A DNA stretch of 64,000 bases, from positions 62,001-126,000 of the forward strand of contig CBDFNC010000005.1 of NCBI GenBank assembly GCA_965249895.1. The letters are read 5' to 3'. A program made the translations under genes and the position numbers. The notes beneath the pieces are model-generated. The model had not been told where the DNA came from and made no database searches. It worked only from the letters and a program-made list of their open reading frames with translations. Each line of letters begins with the position of its first letter. The stretch's first letter is position 1. Source of the stretch: CBDFNC01 sp965249895 (lineage in GTDB: Bacteria; Pseudomonadota; Gammaproteobacteria; Enterobacterales; CBDFNC01). Shown here piece after piece: positions 39,201 to 47,236 of this stretch.

Positions 39201-41726
39201 TGCGTTAGAAAACACCGGAATTTTTGGTGCGTTAAATTTCGCGGCATCGATGGCTTTGGCAAAGGGTTTTTGGGCATGACCTACCAGAGGGGTATGGAAT
39301 GCCGCCGAGACAGGCAATTGCACAACCTTATAACCTTTGGCTTTTAGTTCATCGAACGCAACCAGTACCTGACTGGTTTTACCCGCCACAACAACCTGAT
39401 TGTTTGAGTTGTAGTTGGCAATGGATATGTCGTCGATAGCTTTGATATCTTCGGCAACTTTGCTTGGGTCGCCGACTACTGCAATCATGGCGCCCGCGTC
39501 AAACTCTTTATCGTCTGGCGCCGCCATGGCCTGGCCACGACTACGCGCAAGCATCATATAATCGCTGTCACTGAGTACTCCCGCCGCCCACAGCGCGGTT
39601 AACTCTCCAAAACTGTGTCCTGCGGTAAAGTCAGCCTTAAAGCCCGCTTGTTCGAGGGTTTTATATAGTCCCAGGCTGAATGTACCAATAGCGGGTTGCG
39701 CATGCTGGGTAAGGCGTAACTTGTCTTCTTGCACATCACGTGCTTGTTTGGAGAATACCGGGATTGGATAAGTCACACTGGAAAGCTGGCCCAAGCCGGC
39801 TGCCGAGAATTCGCTGTCCATATCAGCAGCAGTTTGCAACATAGTCGGGAAGTTACAGGCTAAATCACTGCCCATATTCACATACTGTGACCCCTGGCCA
39901 GAGAAGAGTGCAACTACTTTGCCATTTGTTTCGAGTCCGGACTGGCGATAGTAGATACCTGTCGGTACCGACCATTGCAGCTCGCCTGGTTTAGCCACAA
40001 ATTGCTTCAGCGCAGCATCAAGCATAGATAATGCTTCAACGGCATTTTTTGCCACGAAACCACAACGAGCCAGGTTAGCAGCAGGCGTTTTTAACCCACA
40101 AGTCGTGACCAGGGCATTAAACACATAAGGCTGATCATCTTCATCAACTGTCAGTTTATTGCGCCAGTTGGTTAATTCCGCAATCAGGGATTTTTCATCA
40201 GCAGCCGTGATCAACAGGGTTTGAGGAACATGATTTAACCGGTACTGTCCGGCATGCCCCGGTTGATACTCTTCCATCACAAAGTGATAGTTAGTGCCGC
40301 CGAAGCCAAACGAGCTGACCCCCGCGCGGCGCGGTATACCATCTTCGCGAGGCATCCATGGACGCGTTTCGCTGTTGATATACAGCGGGCTGTTTTCAAT
40401 ATCCAGTGACGGGTTTGGTCTATCAACATTGATGGTAGCCGGCAGTATTTTATGATGCAGTGCCAGCGCGGCCTTGATCATACCGGCTGAGCCCGCGGCT
40501 GACTTGGTATGGCCGATCTGCGACTTTACCGAGCCCAAGGCAATATGTTGTGTATCATCGTTGTTTGGACTGAAGTGCTTGTTTAAGCCACTGAATTCAG
40601 CGGCGTCACCCGCCATAGTGCCGGTGCCGTGCGCTTCTATCAGGCCACATGTTTTAGGGTCAAAACCGGCGTCATCATAAGCACGCTTGAGGGCTTTTGC
40701 CTGCCCATCGGGGCGCGGCGCATAAATTGATTTGAAACGGCCATCGGAAGACGTACCTATACCTTTTAACACGGCATATATCTTGTCGCCGTCACGCTCC
40801 GCATCTTCCAAGCGCTTAAAGGCCATCATGCCGATGCCTTCACCGATCATCATGCCTTTGGAGTCCTGGTCAAAAGGACGAATATCTTCGTTGGTAGTAA
40901 ATGCAGGTGTTTTGGAGAACGACATATACATAAACGGTGAGTTATCACAGCACACACCGCCTGAAATCATCACTTCGGAGCGATACTCCAGCAGATCTGA
41001 AACAGCCAGTTTCATGGCCGCCAGTGAGCCGGCACACGCCGCATCCACTACGCAGTTAGTGCCGCCCAAGTCAAAGCGGTTGGCAATTCGGCCTGCAATA
41101 ACGTTGCCTAACATGCCGGGGAAGGAGTTTTCTTCCCAGCCGATATAGGCTTTTTTGAATTTGTCGATGATAACGCCGCGGTCTTCTTCGTCGATACCCG
41201 ATGCGGCAAGCACTTTATCTAATATCGGCCCTTGTAATCGCGATGTTAACGGCGTGATTTGTTTTTGCCCGCCGCCCACGCCCAGAGTGATACCGACCTT
41301 ATCCATATCATATTCTGAACCTTCGCCTATACCCGCATCGTTTAATACGTCCCGTGCAACCACCAGTGACAGGAGTTGAGCGATATCGGTTAGCTCGAGG
41401 ATATTTGGCGGCAAACCAAATTCCATTGGGTCAAAATCCAGCTCGGGTAAAAAACCACCGCGCTTACAATAGGATTTATCCACGGCTTTCTTGTCTTCGG
41501 AGTAATAGTCATCGATGGCCCAACGCGATGGCGGCACGTCCATGATGGCATCCACTGACTCAAAAATATTGTCCCAGTATTGCTCCAGGTTTTTAGCATC
41601 CGCAAAAACCGACGCCATTCCCACTATCGCAATGGGGCATTCCTGTAATCGGGAATTTAGCTTTTTATCATCAGATGACAACACCTCGGGGTTTTGTGTT
41701 ACGGGTGTTGCGTTTTTCTTAGCCAT
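33279..41726 (-). CDS. pfaA: PUFA synthase subunit PfaA (KS-MAT-ACPx8-KR-DH)
   Basis: This 2815-aa multidomain enzyme is the core of the anaerobic polyketide-like PUFA pathway. Order: ketosynthase about 28-490 (C231 in DAACAGS, H366 in EAHGTGT, H406 in KSQIGHTKSAAG); malonyl-CoA acyltransferase about 605-900 (S705 in GHSFGE); linker with coiled-coil character (KVVEKIVEKVVEKIV); eight acyl carrier proteins; ketoreductase about 2240-2480 (FLVSGGAKGVTAHC); and a polyketide-type dehydratase fold at the C-terminus with HVIGGNRVLP near 2552 (HxxxGxxxxP). Phosphopantetheine attachment serines in GIDSIKR are residues 1235, 1345, 1441, 1541, 1641, 1741, 1843 and 1947. The start ATG follows CTGGAG. It lies 14 bp after pfaR. 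Five or six ACPs are usual in marine bacteria, so eight is high. Confidence 0.97.
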   Translation of the reverse strand: MAKKNATPVTQNPEVLSSDDKKLNSRLQECPIAIVGMASVFADAKNLEQYWDNIFESVDAIMDVPPSRWAIDDYYSEDKKAVDKSYCKRGGFLPELDFDPMEFGLPPNILELTDIAQLLSLVVARDVLNDAGIGEGSEYDMDKVGITLGVGGGQKQITPLTSRLQGPILDKVLAASGIDEEDRGVIIDKFKKAYIGWEENSFPGMLGNVIAGRIANRFDLGGTNCVVDAACAGSLAAMKLAVSDLLEYRSEVMISGGVCCDNSPFMYMSFSKTPAFTTNEDIRPFDQDSKGMMIGEGIGMMAFKRLEDAERDGDKIYAVLKGIGTSSDGRFKSIYAPRPDGQAKALKRAYDDAGFDPKTCGLIEAHGTGTMAGDAAEFSGLNKHFSPNNDDTQHIALGSVKSQIGHTKSAAGSAGMIKAALALHHKILPATINVDRPNPSLDIENSPLYINSETRPWMPREDGIPRRAGVSSFGFGGTNYHFVMEEYQPGHAGQYRLNHVPQTLLITAADEKSLIAELTNWRNKLTVDEDDQPYVFNALVTTCGLKTPAANLARCGFVAKNAVEALSMLDAALKQFVAKPGELQWSVPTGIYYRQSGLETNGKVVALFSGQGSQYVNMGSDLACNFPTMLQTAADMDSEFSAAGLGQLSSVTYPIPVFSKQARDVQEDKLRLTQHAQPAIGTFSLGLYKTLEQAGFKADFTAGHSFGELTALWAAGVLSDSDYMMLARSRGQAMAAPDDKEFDAGAMIAVVGDPSKVAEDIKAIDDISIANYNSNNQVVVAGKTSQVLVAFDELKAKGYKVVQLPVSAAFHTPLVGHAQKPFAKAIDAAKFNAPKIPVFSNATGKVHSNKAADIKKSLKNHILESVHFNTEIDNIYADGGRVFIEFGPKNVLTRLVDNILKDKTDVTAIAVNANPKKSGDLQMRLAAIQMAVLGVELDDVDPHSAVKRPLVPRKMSPLAMKLSAASYVSDKTRKQFDETLTDGWSVKQAKATPVAVPAPKVVEKIVEKVVEKIVYVQVDPAQATSSLSDGQSDQQLVSSIERSVGQFVKHQQQLLDVHEQYMQGPQEYAKTFQSVLSTQAGTKELPESLDRTLGMYHEFQSETLRVHEQYLNNQTENMSAMLDSVTGAPASTSVNVIDAEVVKTQIPAPENKPASTNKAPVVSVPHVASVQSSAAVAIAEPAISHDIKPVATPAASVDVAKIQQVMLDVVADKTGYPAEMLELAMDMEADLGIDSIKRVEILGSVQELIPDLPELNPEDLAELRTLGEIVDYMKSKAQSTPVALHVVETTAAPVAVTSIPAAAEPAVDLAKIQSVMMDVVADKTGYPAEMLELGMDMEADLGIDSIKRVEILGAVQETIPDLPELNPEDLAELRTLGQIVEYMQSKVDAAPAAVSQVTSAPTIDLAKIQSVMMDVVAEKTGYPAEMLELGMDMEADLGIDSIKRVEILGAVQETIPDLPELNPEDLAELRTLGQIVGYMEARAQSKVEAAPAPLAQVTSAPTIDLAKIQSVMMDVVAEKTGYPAEMLELGMDMEADLGIDSIKRVEILGAVQETIPDLPELNPEDLAELRTLGQIVGYMEARAQSKVEAAPAPLAQVTSAPTIDLAKIQSVMMAVVAEKTGYPAEMLELGMDMEADLGIDSIKRVEILGAVQETIPDLPELNPEDLAELRTLGQIVGYMEARAQSKVEAAPAPLAQVTSAPTIDLAKIQSVMMDVVAEKTGYPAEMLELGMDMEADLGIDSIKRVEILGAVQETIPDLPELNPEDLAELRTLGQIVGYMEARAQSKVDAAPAPAPLAQVASAPAIDLAKIQSVMMSVVAEKTGYPSDMLELGMDMEADLGIDSIKRVEILGAVQETISDLPELNPEDLAELRTLGQIVDYMQTRAQSATGEPVATATPVAVTAQAENTVTAGFFAEQLMIVVAEKTGYPVEMLELDMDMEADLGIDSIKRVEILGAVQDAVEGLPEVNPEALAEMRTLKEIVDSFTSVSAAPEVTFEPAPSSTVVIQRLASVNKIEQKISGGNVLIVDDGSGATVKLADNLSKTGWKVTALKPSWVKASSSKAYPKAVNTIEINAPDDAEIQQLISQHDQLDAVIYVQAKNSIKDIEYPQASKQGLMLAFLLAKHCNVSVATVARPSFMVVTRQGGSLGVAGSELDTDLVQGGLNGLLKTISHEWPAVFCRAVDVSGKLGADKVAVIVSDELLDADTSLKEVAYDNTGRLTLVGEATDSYKLTAGNSIDADSVFLVSGGAKGVTAHCVIRLAKEHQSKFILLGRSAFDNNEADWAKGIAAEAELKKAAMQAMIAAGEKPTPVKVSQFIKPVLANREIAKTLNAIKAVGGQAEYVSVDVTDSDSVQAAVKPVVAQFGEVTGIIHGAGVLADKFIEQKTLADFESVYRTKIDGLLSMLSCAKQDKIKHLVLFSSGAGFYGNPGQSDYSIANEILNKTAYRFKALQPQAQVLSFNWGPWDGGMVTPELKRMFAERGVYIIPLDAGAELLLNELAAKDNRCPQILVGNDLSSAQNAEQQEGAPVKKPEVSRLSKTLQAANNEFLADHVIGGNRVLPTVCAMAWMADAAESVYHGFKFQGLENYKLFKGVVFDGAESGEHTIELTRLSAESKANELRLDAKVSSLNSAGKPVYHYGAELLLTAKPLEAKVFKGEFAPLSNTGASEQAKALYHNGTLFHGESLQGIQEVISCDDQGLLLACQVPAVALDKQGEFPLAVTNVFANDLVYQAMLVWVRERLGLGSLPSSTKGWTVYRQVQPGELFYLQLNVVEQTGSKLVADIALIDADHLLLAEVTSAEVTASESLNELFKG
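36370..37560 (-). repeat. Near-identical 300-bp tandem repeats encoding ACP3-ACP6
   Basis: The units are exactly 300 bp (100 codons): the ACP serine codons sit at 36504, 36804, 37104 and 37404. Comparing 36601-36900, 36901-37200 and 37201-37500 by eye shows only a few differences, for example GGTGCC/GGCGCC and one codon in the MMD/MMA position. The outer ACPs (1, 2, 7, 8) are clearly more diverged at the DNA level. This indicates recent unit duplication or gene conversion. Confidence 0.92.
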
Positions 41727-41740
41727 TTTTATTACTCCAG

Positions 41741-42544
41741 TTAGGATTCTTCTGCATTTCCGCCTTCTTTATTGGACTTACTGTTGGCAGCAGTATCATC
41801 CAATAAGCGAAAACGTCTTAAAAATTCATTGTAATTACCCGCCAGAATACGACGGATATGAAACGGGGCTTTAGTCAGCACATGACTCATATAGCGGCTG
41901 GCGGCTTCTTTCTCGTCACCGTCATAGATATCCACATATATCCAGCCGGTTTCAGGCTCATTCGCCACCAATAATCGCCATTTTCCTGAGTCGTCCGCAA
42001 AATTAGGTAAAGGGGTCACATTGACCTGTACCACTTCGCTTTCAGTTAGCTGCTTATCCGCCACACCGTTAGCACGGTTAAGTACTTCATGCATGGCTTT
42101 TGGGGAAATATCGGACAACAGAACTTTGTGTTCTTTGGTATCTTCAATAGCGACTTGTATTGGGTTATCCGCGTCTCCCAGCTCTTCGTAGTCTTGCAGA
42201 TCGGCAAGTCGTGAGACGCCGTGACGCTTTAGACAGCGTTGTAAACCGGCCCTCGACGCATTGGGGTTTATAAATTGCTTGCACACTGCCAGCAATTCAT
42301 CGAGCGAAAGCAGTAAACGGGTACGCAGTTCAACGACGACATATTCCTGCGCTGAATTTAAGGTTGTCTTGAATTGTTTTGGGGCATTCGAGGCATCATC
42401 TACAGACTCACGCTTACGCCATTTTCGCACCGTCGATTCAGACACCCGCAATAGCCGCGCCAATACCGCTGTGGGTAAATTGGACTCGCGGATAAATGCG
42501 CGCATCTCTGGCGTAGTGGTTGCGTTAGCATGTTGCTTCGGCAT
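41741..42544 (-). CDS. pfaR: Transcriptional regulator of the pfa operon, PfaR
   Basis: The 267-aa protein has an N-terminal helix-turn-helix (FIRESNLPTAVLARLLRVS, then ESTVRKWRKRE) related to that of IS3-type transposases. It is followed by a segment resembling integrase linkers (LQRCLKRHGVSRLADL) and a unique C-terminal half. Position directly upstream of pfaA (14-bp gap, same strand) and divergent from pfaE is the same as in Shewanella, where PfaR activates pfa expression. The protein appears to be a transposase-derived regulator: a catalytic DDE core is not present in the length seen. A 12-bp palindrome lies 76 bp before its start and may be an operator. Confidence 0.88.
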   Translation of the reverse strand: MPKQHANATTTPEMRAFIRESNLPTAVLARLLRVSESTVRKWRKRESVDDASNAPKQFKTTLNSAQEYVVVELRTRLLLSLDELLAVCKQFINPNASRAGLQRCLKRHGVSRLADLQDYEELGDADNPIQVAIEDTKEHKVLLSDISPKAMHEVLNRANGVADKQLTESEVVQVNVTPLPNFADDSGKWRLLVANEPETGWIYVDIYDGDEKEAASRYMSHVLTKAPFHIRRILAGNYNEFLRRFRLLDDTAANSKSNKEGGNAEES

Positions 42545-42974
42545 TTGGCTGTCAGTTCTGTTTTTTATTTTGCTTGCCTTACTGATGGGTCAGCAGTGAA
42601 ATCGAGTCGCCAGGTATCCCTCATTAATGAGAGAAATTAGACTAAATACTCTAGCTTTCAGAGCGGATCCGTGCTTCAAAGGCGCTCAATATACACAGGT
42701 GCCACACCCAACACAATCAGGCGATACAAACTAATTTGCAAGACGAGTTAAAACAGCCTGGTATGACATCCGAGGTCGTACCAGTGATAGGTTGCTGAGT
42801 CTATGATTTTGTTTTCATGGCAATTATCAAACCAATATCTTGATTCATATTGAACTTAATCAATGTTAATCCAATACTTTATGTTAAAATCAGCGGGTTG
42901 ATAGACGGCCTGTTCGCGTCCAAAATAAGCGCATAATTTAGCGATATATGATAAGTTTTTAATGGAAAAATGCT
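42545..42974. promoter_or_regulatory. Divergent pfaR/pfaE regulatory region
   Basis: These 430 bases must contain the promoters of the pfa operon and of pfaE. Two sites stand out: the perfect palindrome CTCATTAATGAG at 42620-42631, near the pfaR side, and TTGAACTTAATCAA at 42850-42863, one base from the FNR-type consensus TTGAT-N4-ATCAA, 112 bp before the pfaE start. The half near pfaE is strongly A/T-rich. Neither site is proven. Confidence 0.45.
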
Positions 42975-43772
42975 GTGGCTGTACCAATACCTAAACTGAC
43001 CTTAAAAGCCAATGACATACATCTATGGATAACCCGCCCTCAGCATATCCACGATAGCGAGTTATTGGCAAGGTATCGACCGCTACTATCTGCGCAGGAA
43101 ACCCAGAAACAGCAAAGATATCGGTTTGAAAAACACCGCCATGATGCGCTTATTACACGAGCCTTCATACGAGACTTATTATCCCAATATGCAAATTTAC
43201 CACCCACATATTGGGCTTTCGAAAAAGGTGAAATGGATAAACCTGAAGTGTCAAATGCGCCGCTGCCCATACGCTTTAACATAAGCCACACCGAAAACTT
43301 GATTATCTGCGCAGTCACGTTAAATCAGGATATTGGCTGCGATGTGGAAAACATCACGCGGCAGAACGGTATATCGGCTATTGCCAGGCAGTATTTTTCT
43401 GCCGGCGAGAAGCAAGAGTTGTTCAGCTTACCGATCGAGCAGCAGCACAGCCGGTTTTTTGACTACTGGACGTTAAAGGAATCGTACATCAAAGCCTGGG
43501 GTCAGGGGCTGGCCATTCCGTTGGAGGATTTCAGTTTTCATATTAATCAGGCACTCTCAGCGCATATTAATGACGATATCCAACTCAGTTTTGCCCCGCA
43601 AAGGGAAGATTCCCCGTTATCGTGGCGAAGCTGGTTATTCTACCCCAGCGACGAGCATCGTATTGCATTGTCAGTAAGAAGTGAGCGGCCTAACCAAGCC
43701 ACCGACTATAAATTGCGCTTTTTTGAAAGCACACCCTTGATAGGTTATAAGGAGTTTGAAAAACTGCCTTGA
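42975..43772 (+). CDS. pfaE: 4'-phosphopantetheinyl transferase PfaE
   Basis: PfaE transfers the phosphopantetheine arm of coenzyme A to the ACP serines of PfaA and is required for the pathway. The 265-aa protein belongs to the Sfp type: ISHTENLIICAV, magnesium ligands D123 and E125 in GCDVENI, and E169 in WTLKESYIKAWGQGL. The start is a GTG at 42975, because the only in-frame codon upstream region is closed by a TAA at 42960 and both nearby ATGs are out of frame. It is divergent from pfaR across 430 bp, as in Shewanella. Its stop is immediately followed by one arm of a 100-bp inverted repeat. Confidence 0.94.
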   Translation: MAVPIPKLTLKANDIHLWITRPQHIHDSELLARYRPLLSAQETQKQQRYRFEKHRHDALITRAFIRDLLSQYANLPPTYWAFEKGEMDKPEVSNAPLPIRFNISHTENLIICAVTLNQDIGCDVENITRQNGISAIARQYFSAGEKQELFSLPIEQQHSRFFDYWTLKESYIKAWGQGLAIPLEDFSFHINQALSAHINDDIQLSFAPQREDSPLSWRSWLFYPSDEHRIALSVRSERPNQATDYKLRFFESTPLIGYKEFEKLP

Positions 43773-43880
43773 GGGTCGGCCGGGATCCTGGCGGAACTAG
43801 CCAGAGCCGAACGTAACCAGTTGTGCTTACTCGAAAATATCACTATTTTTCACAATGGCCTGATAAGTTGGATTTGGCCA
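43773..43880 (+). repeat. Inverted repeat, left arm (pairs with 47901-48003)
   Basis: From GGTCGGCCGGGATCC to TTGGATTTGGCC this segment matches the reverse complement of 47901-48003 at roughly three bases in four. Shared blocks include GGGATCCTG, GGAACTNGCCAGA, GAAAATA and GCCTGATAA. The two arms enclose the gldAFG-like operon. A short frame of 73 codons that starts within this arm (43823-44044) has no family resemblance and is not called. Confidence 0.65.
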
Positions 43881-44211
43881 AATCTTTGGATCCGAATTCA
43901 GTCCTGCCAAAACGATTAAAATCGCTCTGCCGAGAGTTGATGTCTGATTTCACCCCTGTTCTCGATATACATTTTCTAAACCCCGATGCTGTCATTAGAC
44001 CACTTAAATCCGATCCGACCAAAACTGAACTGTCGGAAATTTAGGGACTGGCCCCGATTATCGCTAACAAGTTGGATTAAGTGTAATGTGAAAACATTCG
44101 TTAATTATCAACTTAACCCAGATTAATAGAGTGACATACATGCTCTATCTGTATTTTTTATCCACAAATAGCCTTAGACCTTAACAAGTTAAATTTAGCC
44201 GTCAGGCTTAG
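43881..44211. other. Intergenic, nothing recognisable
   Basis: These 331 bases between the left repeat arm and the gldG-like gene contain only an unsupported frame (43823-44044) and an A/T-rich stretch around 44090-44190. No terminator with a clear stem and U-run was seen for either convergent gene. Confidence 0.4.
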
Positions 44212-45783
44212 TCATTCCCTCATCCATACAACGATCCCTCCAGCGGTAATAAATAAGGGTATTAGAAAAAGAATTGCAGCAATCAGACGCCTTTGCTGAC
44301 TTGTTAAATCTAATCGTTCGACCTTGACCTCCTTTTTATCGATAAAAACGTGATAATCCAACTCAGAAAGCCAATTAATAATATTGAGACCCATCTTCGC
44401 GTTACTATATTGATTAATATAAGCGTTGGTCAGGAAATCGGCATCGGTAAAGACAATAATCCGTGTATCTGATTGCTCACTTTTTTCCTTTCCTTCAAAA
44501 ATCACAAATGAGAAAGGGACAGGTCCAGGGGTATCCACGTTTTCATCAAAATTTATGTCCAAGGTTCTGTTGGTCTCAGCCCAGCTATTTTCTTTGGAGG
44601 CTGTCGATACAATGGTGGCAAGCTTAATCGATGAACGAAGATCGTCTAACACACGAATAGAACGGGGGCGAACATAAAATGTATAATCCAACCCTTCGGT
44701 TATCGCTTTATGATTGTTGTAATTTCGGGTAGCAGGACTACCGACATCTGAGCCAGCATGACTGCTGAGATCGACAACAATATCATCCTGGATGTCGACG
44801 CCCCAATGATTAAGGATATTATTTAAAGAAGGATTTCTTTGTTTTTCTTCATCCGTTAACGGTTTGTCAGGTGTAGTGACAATCACATTTTCAATAAGAA
44901 ATAGCGCATCACCTCCCTTCTCAAGAAATGCTTGAATCATTGTATTTTCTTTTTCTGTCAAAGCATTACGTGGTCCGGCGATGACCAGAACATCACCATC
45001 ATCAGGTATGCTATCTGTTATTCCCAACATCAAGGTTTTACTTGTTATGTTATTGGATTCCAATTTCTTGGCAAAAGAGCTAAGACCTTGTTCACCCTCA
45101 TCAGTCGGGGAGTATTCGCCATGCCCGATAAGAAAATAAACTTTCCTCGGGGCTCTCGTGACCCGAACAATGGCATTGGTTAACTTTTCCTCTGACAAAG
45201 ATGATTGGGTAAAATCAACATCTCTTCGCTCATTTCCGGCACGAACGATTACCTTTCTTTCGTCACCGCTAACAAGACTACCGAATTGGGCCGCATAGCC
45301 AATCTGCTCTATCTGATCAATGATTTCGATACTTACCTTACCATCAGAAACTCTCTCATATTCTTTAAATAGATCTTCCAAATATTTTGGCGGCAAACCG
45401 ACGTAGAGTGCGGTTAATTTGACGTCACGATCTAACCCTTTTATAAATTCAACGGTACTCGTTGTTAATGTATGTTGCTTAGTTTTTGTTACATCCCAGC
45501 GAGAAGTCAGGGTGTTAGAGAAATAATTAATACCGACAAAAAAAACAATACAGAGTAAAACAACAACGTATTTCAAAATGGCATAATTCCATCTGGAATT
45601 TGCTAATGTTTTGTTGGTGAGTCTACCTCGTTGAATTAAAGTGATTAATAAGGAAATAAAGCCTATCAAAGAAATAGTGGAGGCTATCAGGCTAAAACGT
45701 TGTTCTACGTAATAATGAGCACTCCCAAAAGAAAGGAGTATTATTCCAAATAAAAATAAGTAAGGTGAGTGTTTATTCTTCAT
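44212..45783 (-). CDS. gldG: GldG-like ABC-transporter auxiliary protein
   Basis: The 523-aa protein has two N-terminal membrane segments (LFLFGIILLSFG and a following one), a third near 75-95 (YVVVLLCIVFFVGINYFS), a large extracytoplasmic part and a C-terminal membrane anchor (RLIAAILFLIPLFITAGGIVVW). The soluble domain has DALFLIENVIV-like and PDDGDVLVIAGPRN segments, typical of the Gldg family of ABC-transport auxiliary proteins. GldG works with GldA and GldF in Bacteroidetes gliding; related operons in non-gliding proteobacteria have unknown substrates. The ATG immediately follows the gldF stop (TGAATG), so the two are translationally coupled. Confidence 0.82.
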   Translation of the reverse strand: MKNKHSPYLFLFGIILLSFGSAHYYVEQRFSLIASTISLIGFISLLITLIQRGRLTNKTLANSRWNYAILKYVVVLLCIVFFVGINYFSNTLTSRWDVTKTKQHTLTTSTVEFIKGLDRDVKLTALYVGLPPKYLEDLFKEYERVSDGKVSIEIIDQIEQIGYAAQFGSLVSGDERKVIVRAGNERRDVDFTQSSLSEEKLTNAIVRVTRAPRKVYFLIGHGEYSPTDEGEQGLSSFAKKLESNNITSKTLMLGITDSIPDDGDVLVIAGPRNALTEKENTMIQAFLEKGGDALFLIENVIVTTPDKPLTDEEKQRNPSLNNILNHWGVDIQDDIVVDLSSHAGSDVGSPATRNYNNHKAITEGLDYTFYVRPRSIRVLDDLRSSIKLATIVSTASKENSWAETNRTLDINFDENVDTPGPVPFSFVIFEGKEKSEQSDTRIIVFTDADFLTNAYINQYSNAKMGLNIINWLSELDYHVFIDKKEVKVERLDLTSQQRRLIAAILFLIPLFITAGGIVVWMRE

Positions 45784-46494
45784 TCATCGCCACAGTCTAT
45801 TTTCAATACTCAAGCGGGTTAATGTAAGGGCAATTAATATCCCACTAAAGTAATACACTAAGTCTCCAGCTGTAATAATGCCGGCCGAAAAACTTTCTAA
45901 GTGGCTTCGAGGCCCAAGTTGCTGGATGATAATTTCCGTCGCGCCACTGAAATATTTGGTCAAACTTTCGGAAAAATAAAGCATAAATAAAATCATATAA
46001 GAAGATATCGCTGAGATAATTTGAGTCTGTGTCCAAGACGATGTCATCACCCCTATCGCAAGAAAAAAGGCGCCTTCCAACCAAATTCCGGCATAACCGG
46101 TCAATATTGTCATTCTGTCTGGATTACCAAAATACTCAACAATGGGGTAATAAACTAAGGTCATACCGATTAAAATGGAAAAGAAAATCAAAACTCCGAG
46201 ATATTTCCCCAGCACAATGTCAGTATTGGTCAGCGGAGAAGTCATGAGGAATTCCATCGTACCCGTTGATTTTTCCTCTGAGAATAGTCTCATGGTTAGG
46301 ATCGGCACAAAGAATACGAACATGAATTCCATTACCTGAAAGACCTCCCTTAAAGATACTTCTCTATTTTGAGAGATAATCATGAAGAAAAACATATTAA
46401 AGAGTGAGACCGTAATGACAAGAACTATATATGCAATCGGCGACTTGAAATAAGTCTTCAGTTCTTTTTTTGCGATAGTAAATATTTTACTCAT
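45784..46494 (-). CDS. gldF: ABC-2 type permease, GldF-like
   Basis: The 236-aa integral membrane protein has six predicted hydrophobic helices starting with SPIAYIVLVITVSLFNMFFFMI. The central RLFSEEKSTGTMEFLMTSPLT is the hallmark of ABC-2 permeases (EE-x-TGT-E-L-S-P). It pairs with the ATPase encoded just upstream, whose last 8 bases overlap this gene's start (ATGAGTAA). The triad ATPase-permease-auxiliary protein corresponds to GldA-GldF-GldG. Export of an unknown substrate or a role in the cell envelope is likely; gliding cannot be inferred. Confidence 0.88.
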   Translation of the reverse strand: MSKIFTIAKKELKTYFKSPIAYIVLVITVSLFNMFFFMIISQNREVSLREVFQVMEFMFVFFVPILTMRLFSEEKSTGTMEFLMTSPLTNTDIVLGKYLGVLIFFSILIGMTLVYYPIVEYFGNPDRMTILTGYAGIWLEGAFFLAIGVMTSSWTQTQIISAISSYMILFMLYFSESLTKYFSGATEIIIQQLGPRSHLESFSAGIITAGDLVYYFSGILIALTLTRLSIENRLWR

Positions 46495-47236
46495 CGTTAT
46501 CTTCTGTTTGTTTACTGTGGTGGCGTATAAAGACCTCTTCCAGTGTTAAAATCTGTGATCCACCTGAGTCGTTGTTTTTCAAAAGCGTATCCAATGATTC
46601 ATCAACAACTATCACTCCTGATCTTATCATCAAAACTCTTTGGGCAATCTGTTCAATTTCAGAGAGTATGTGGGTGCTGAGAAGAACTGTTCTTTGATCT
46701 TTCAGGTTTTTGATCAGCTTACGTACCTGAAGGTTTTGGATCGGATCCAGACCGCTTGTTGGCTCGTCAAGGATCAGCAGTTTGGGATCATGAATAATCG
46801 CCTGGGCGATACCAATCCGTTGTTTAAATCCTTTGGACAGGGTAGAAATAGTTTTATTTTTAACGCCATAAAGTTGGCATTCGTCTAATACCTTATCTAT
46901 TTGAGTTCGCTGTCGATTGACGGGTATATCTTTTATTTCTGTAGCAAATTTCAGATAATCCCTTACCGTCATATTGGTATAAAGTGGCGGATTCTCGGGT
47001 AGGTAACCTATTTTTTTTCGGATTGCTAAGGAATTACTTTTAATATCCTCACCATCGATTATAACCGTTCCGGATGAAGCAGGAAAATAGGAAGTCAAAA
47101 TTCGCATTAATGTGGTTTTTCCCGCGCCATTTTGACCTAAAAACCCGACAATTTCCCCTTTGGTAATTTCAAAGGAGACGCTCTTTAAGGCCTGAAATGA
47201 ACCGAAATATTTTGTAATGTTATTCGCTTTTATCAT
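46487..47236 (-). CDS. gldA: ABC transporter ATP-binding protein, GldA-like
   Basis: The frame is open up to 47413, but the family starts at MIKANNITKYFGSFQALKSV, so I set the start at 47236 (249 aa). The extra 59 residues upstream are not family-like. Motifs: Walker A GQNGAGKTT at about 34-42, signature STLSKGFKQR, Walker B LLILDEPTSGLDP, and the H-loop TH in LLSTHILSE. It supplies ATP energy to the GldF-like permease. It is the first gene of a three-gene operon with overlapping or abutting junctions. Its promoter should lie in the 47237-47900 region. Confidence 0.92.
   Translation of the reverse strand: MIKANNITKYFGSFQALKSVSFEITKGEIVGFLGQNGAGKTTLMRILTSYFPASSGTVIIDGEDIKSNSLAIRKKIGYLPENPPLYTNMTVRDYLKFATEIKDIPVNRQRTQIDKVLDECQLYGVKNKTISTLSKGFKQRIGIAQAIIHDPKLLILDEPTSGLDPIQNLQVRKLIKNLKDQRTVLLSTHILSEIEQIAQRVLMIRSGVIVVDESLDTLLKNNDSGGSQILTLEEVFIRHHSKQTEDNDE

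Noticed and set aside
43823..44044. 73-codon frame downstream of pfaE
   Set aside because: It begins inside an inverted repeat arm, has no family resemblance and no good ribosome-binding site.
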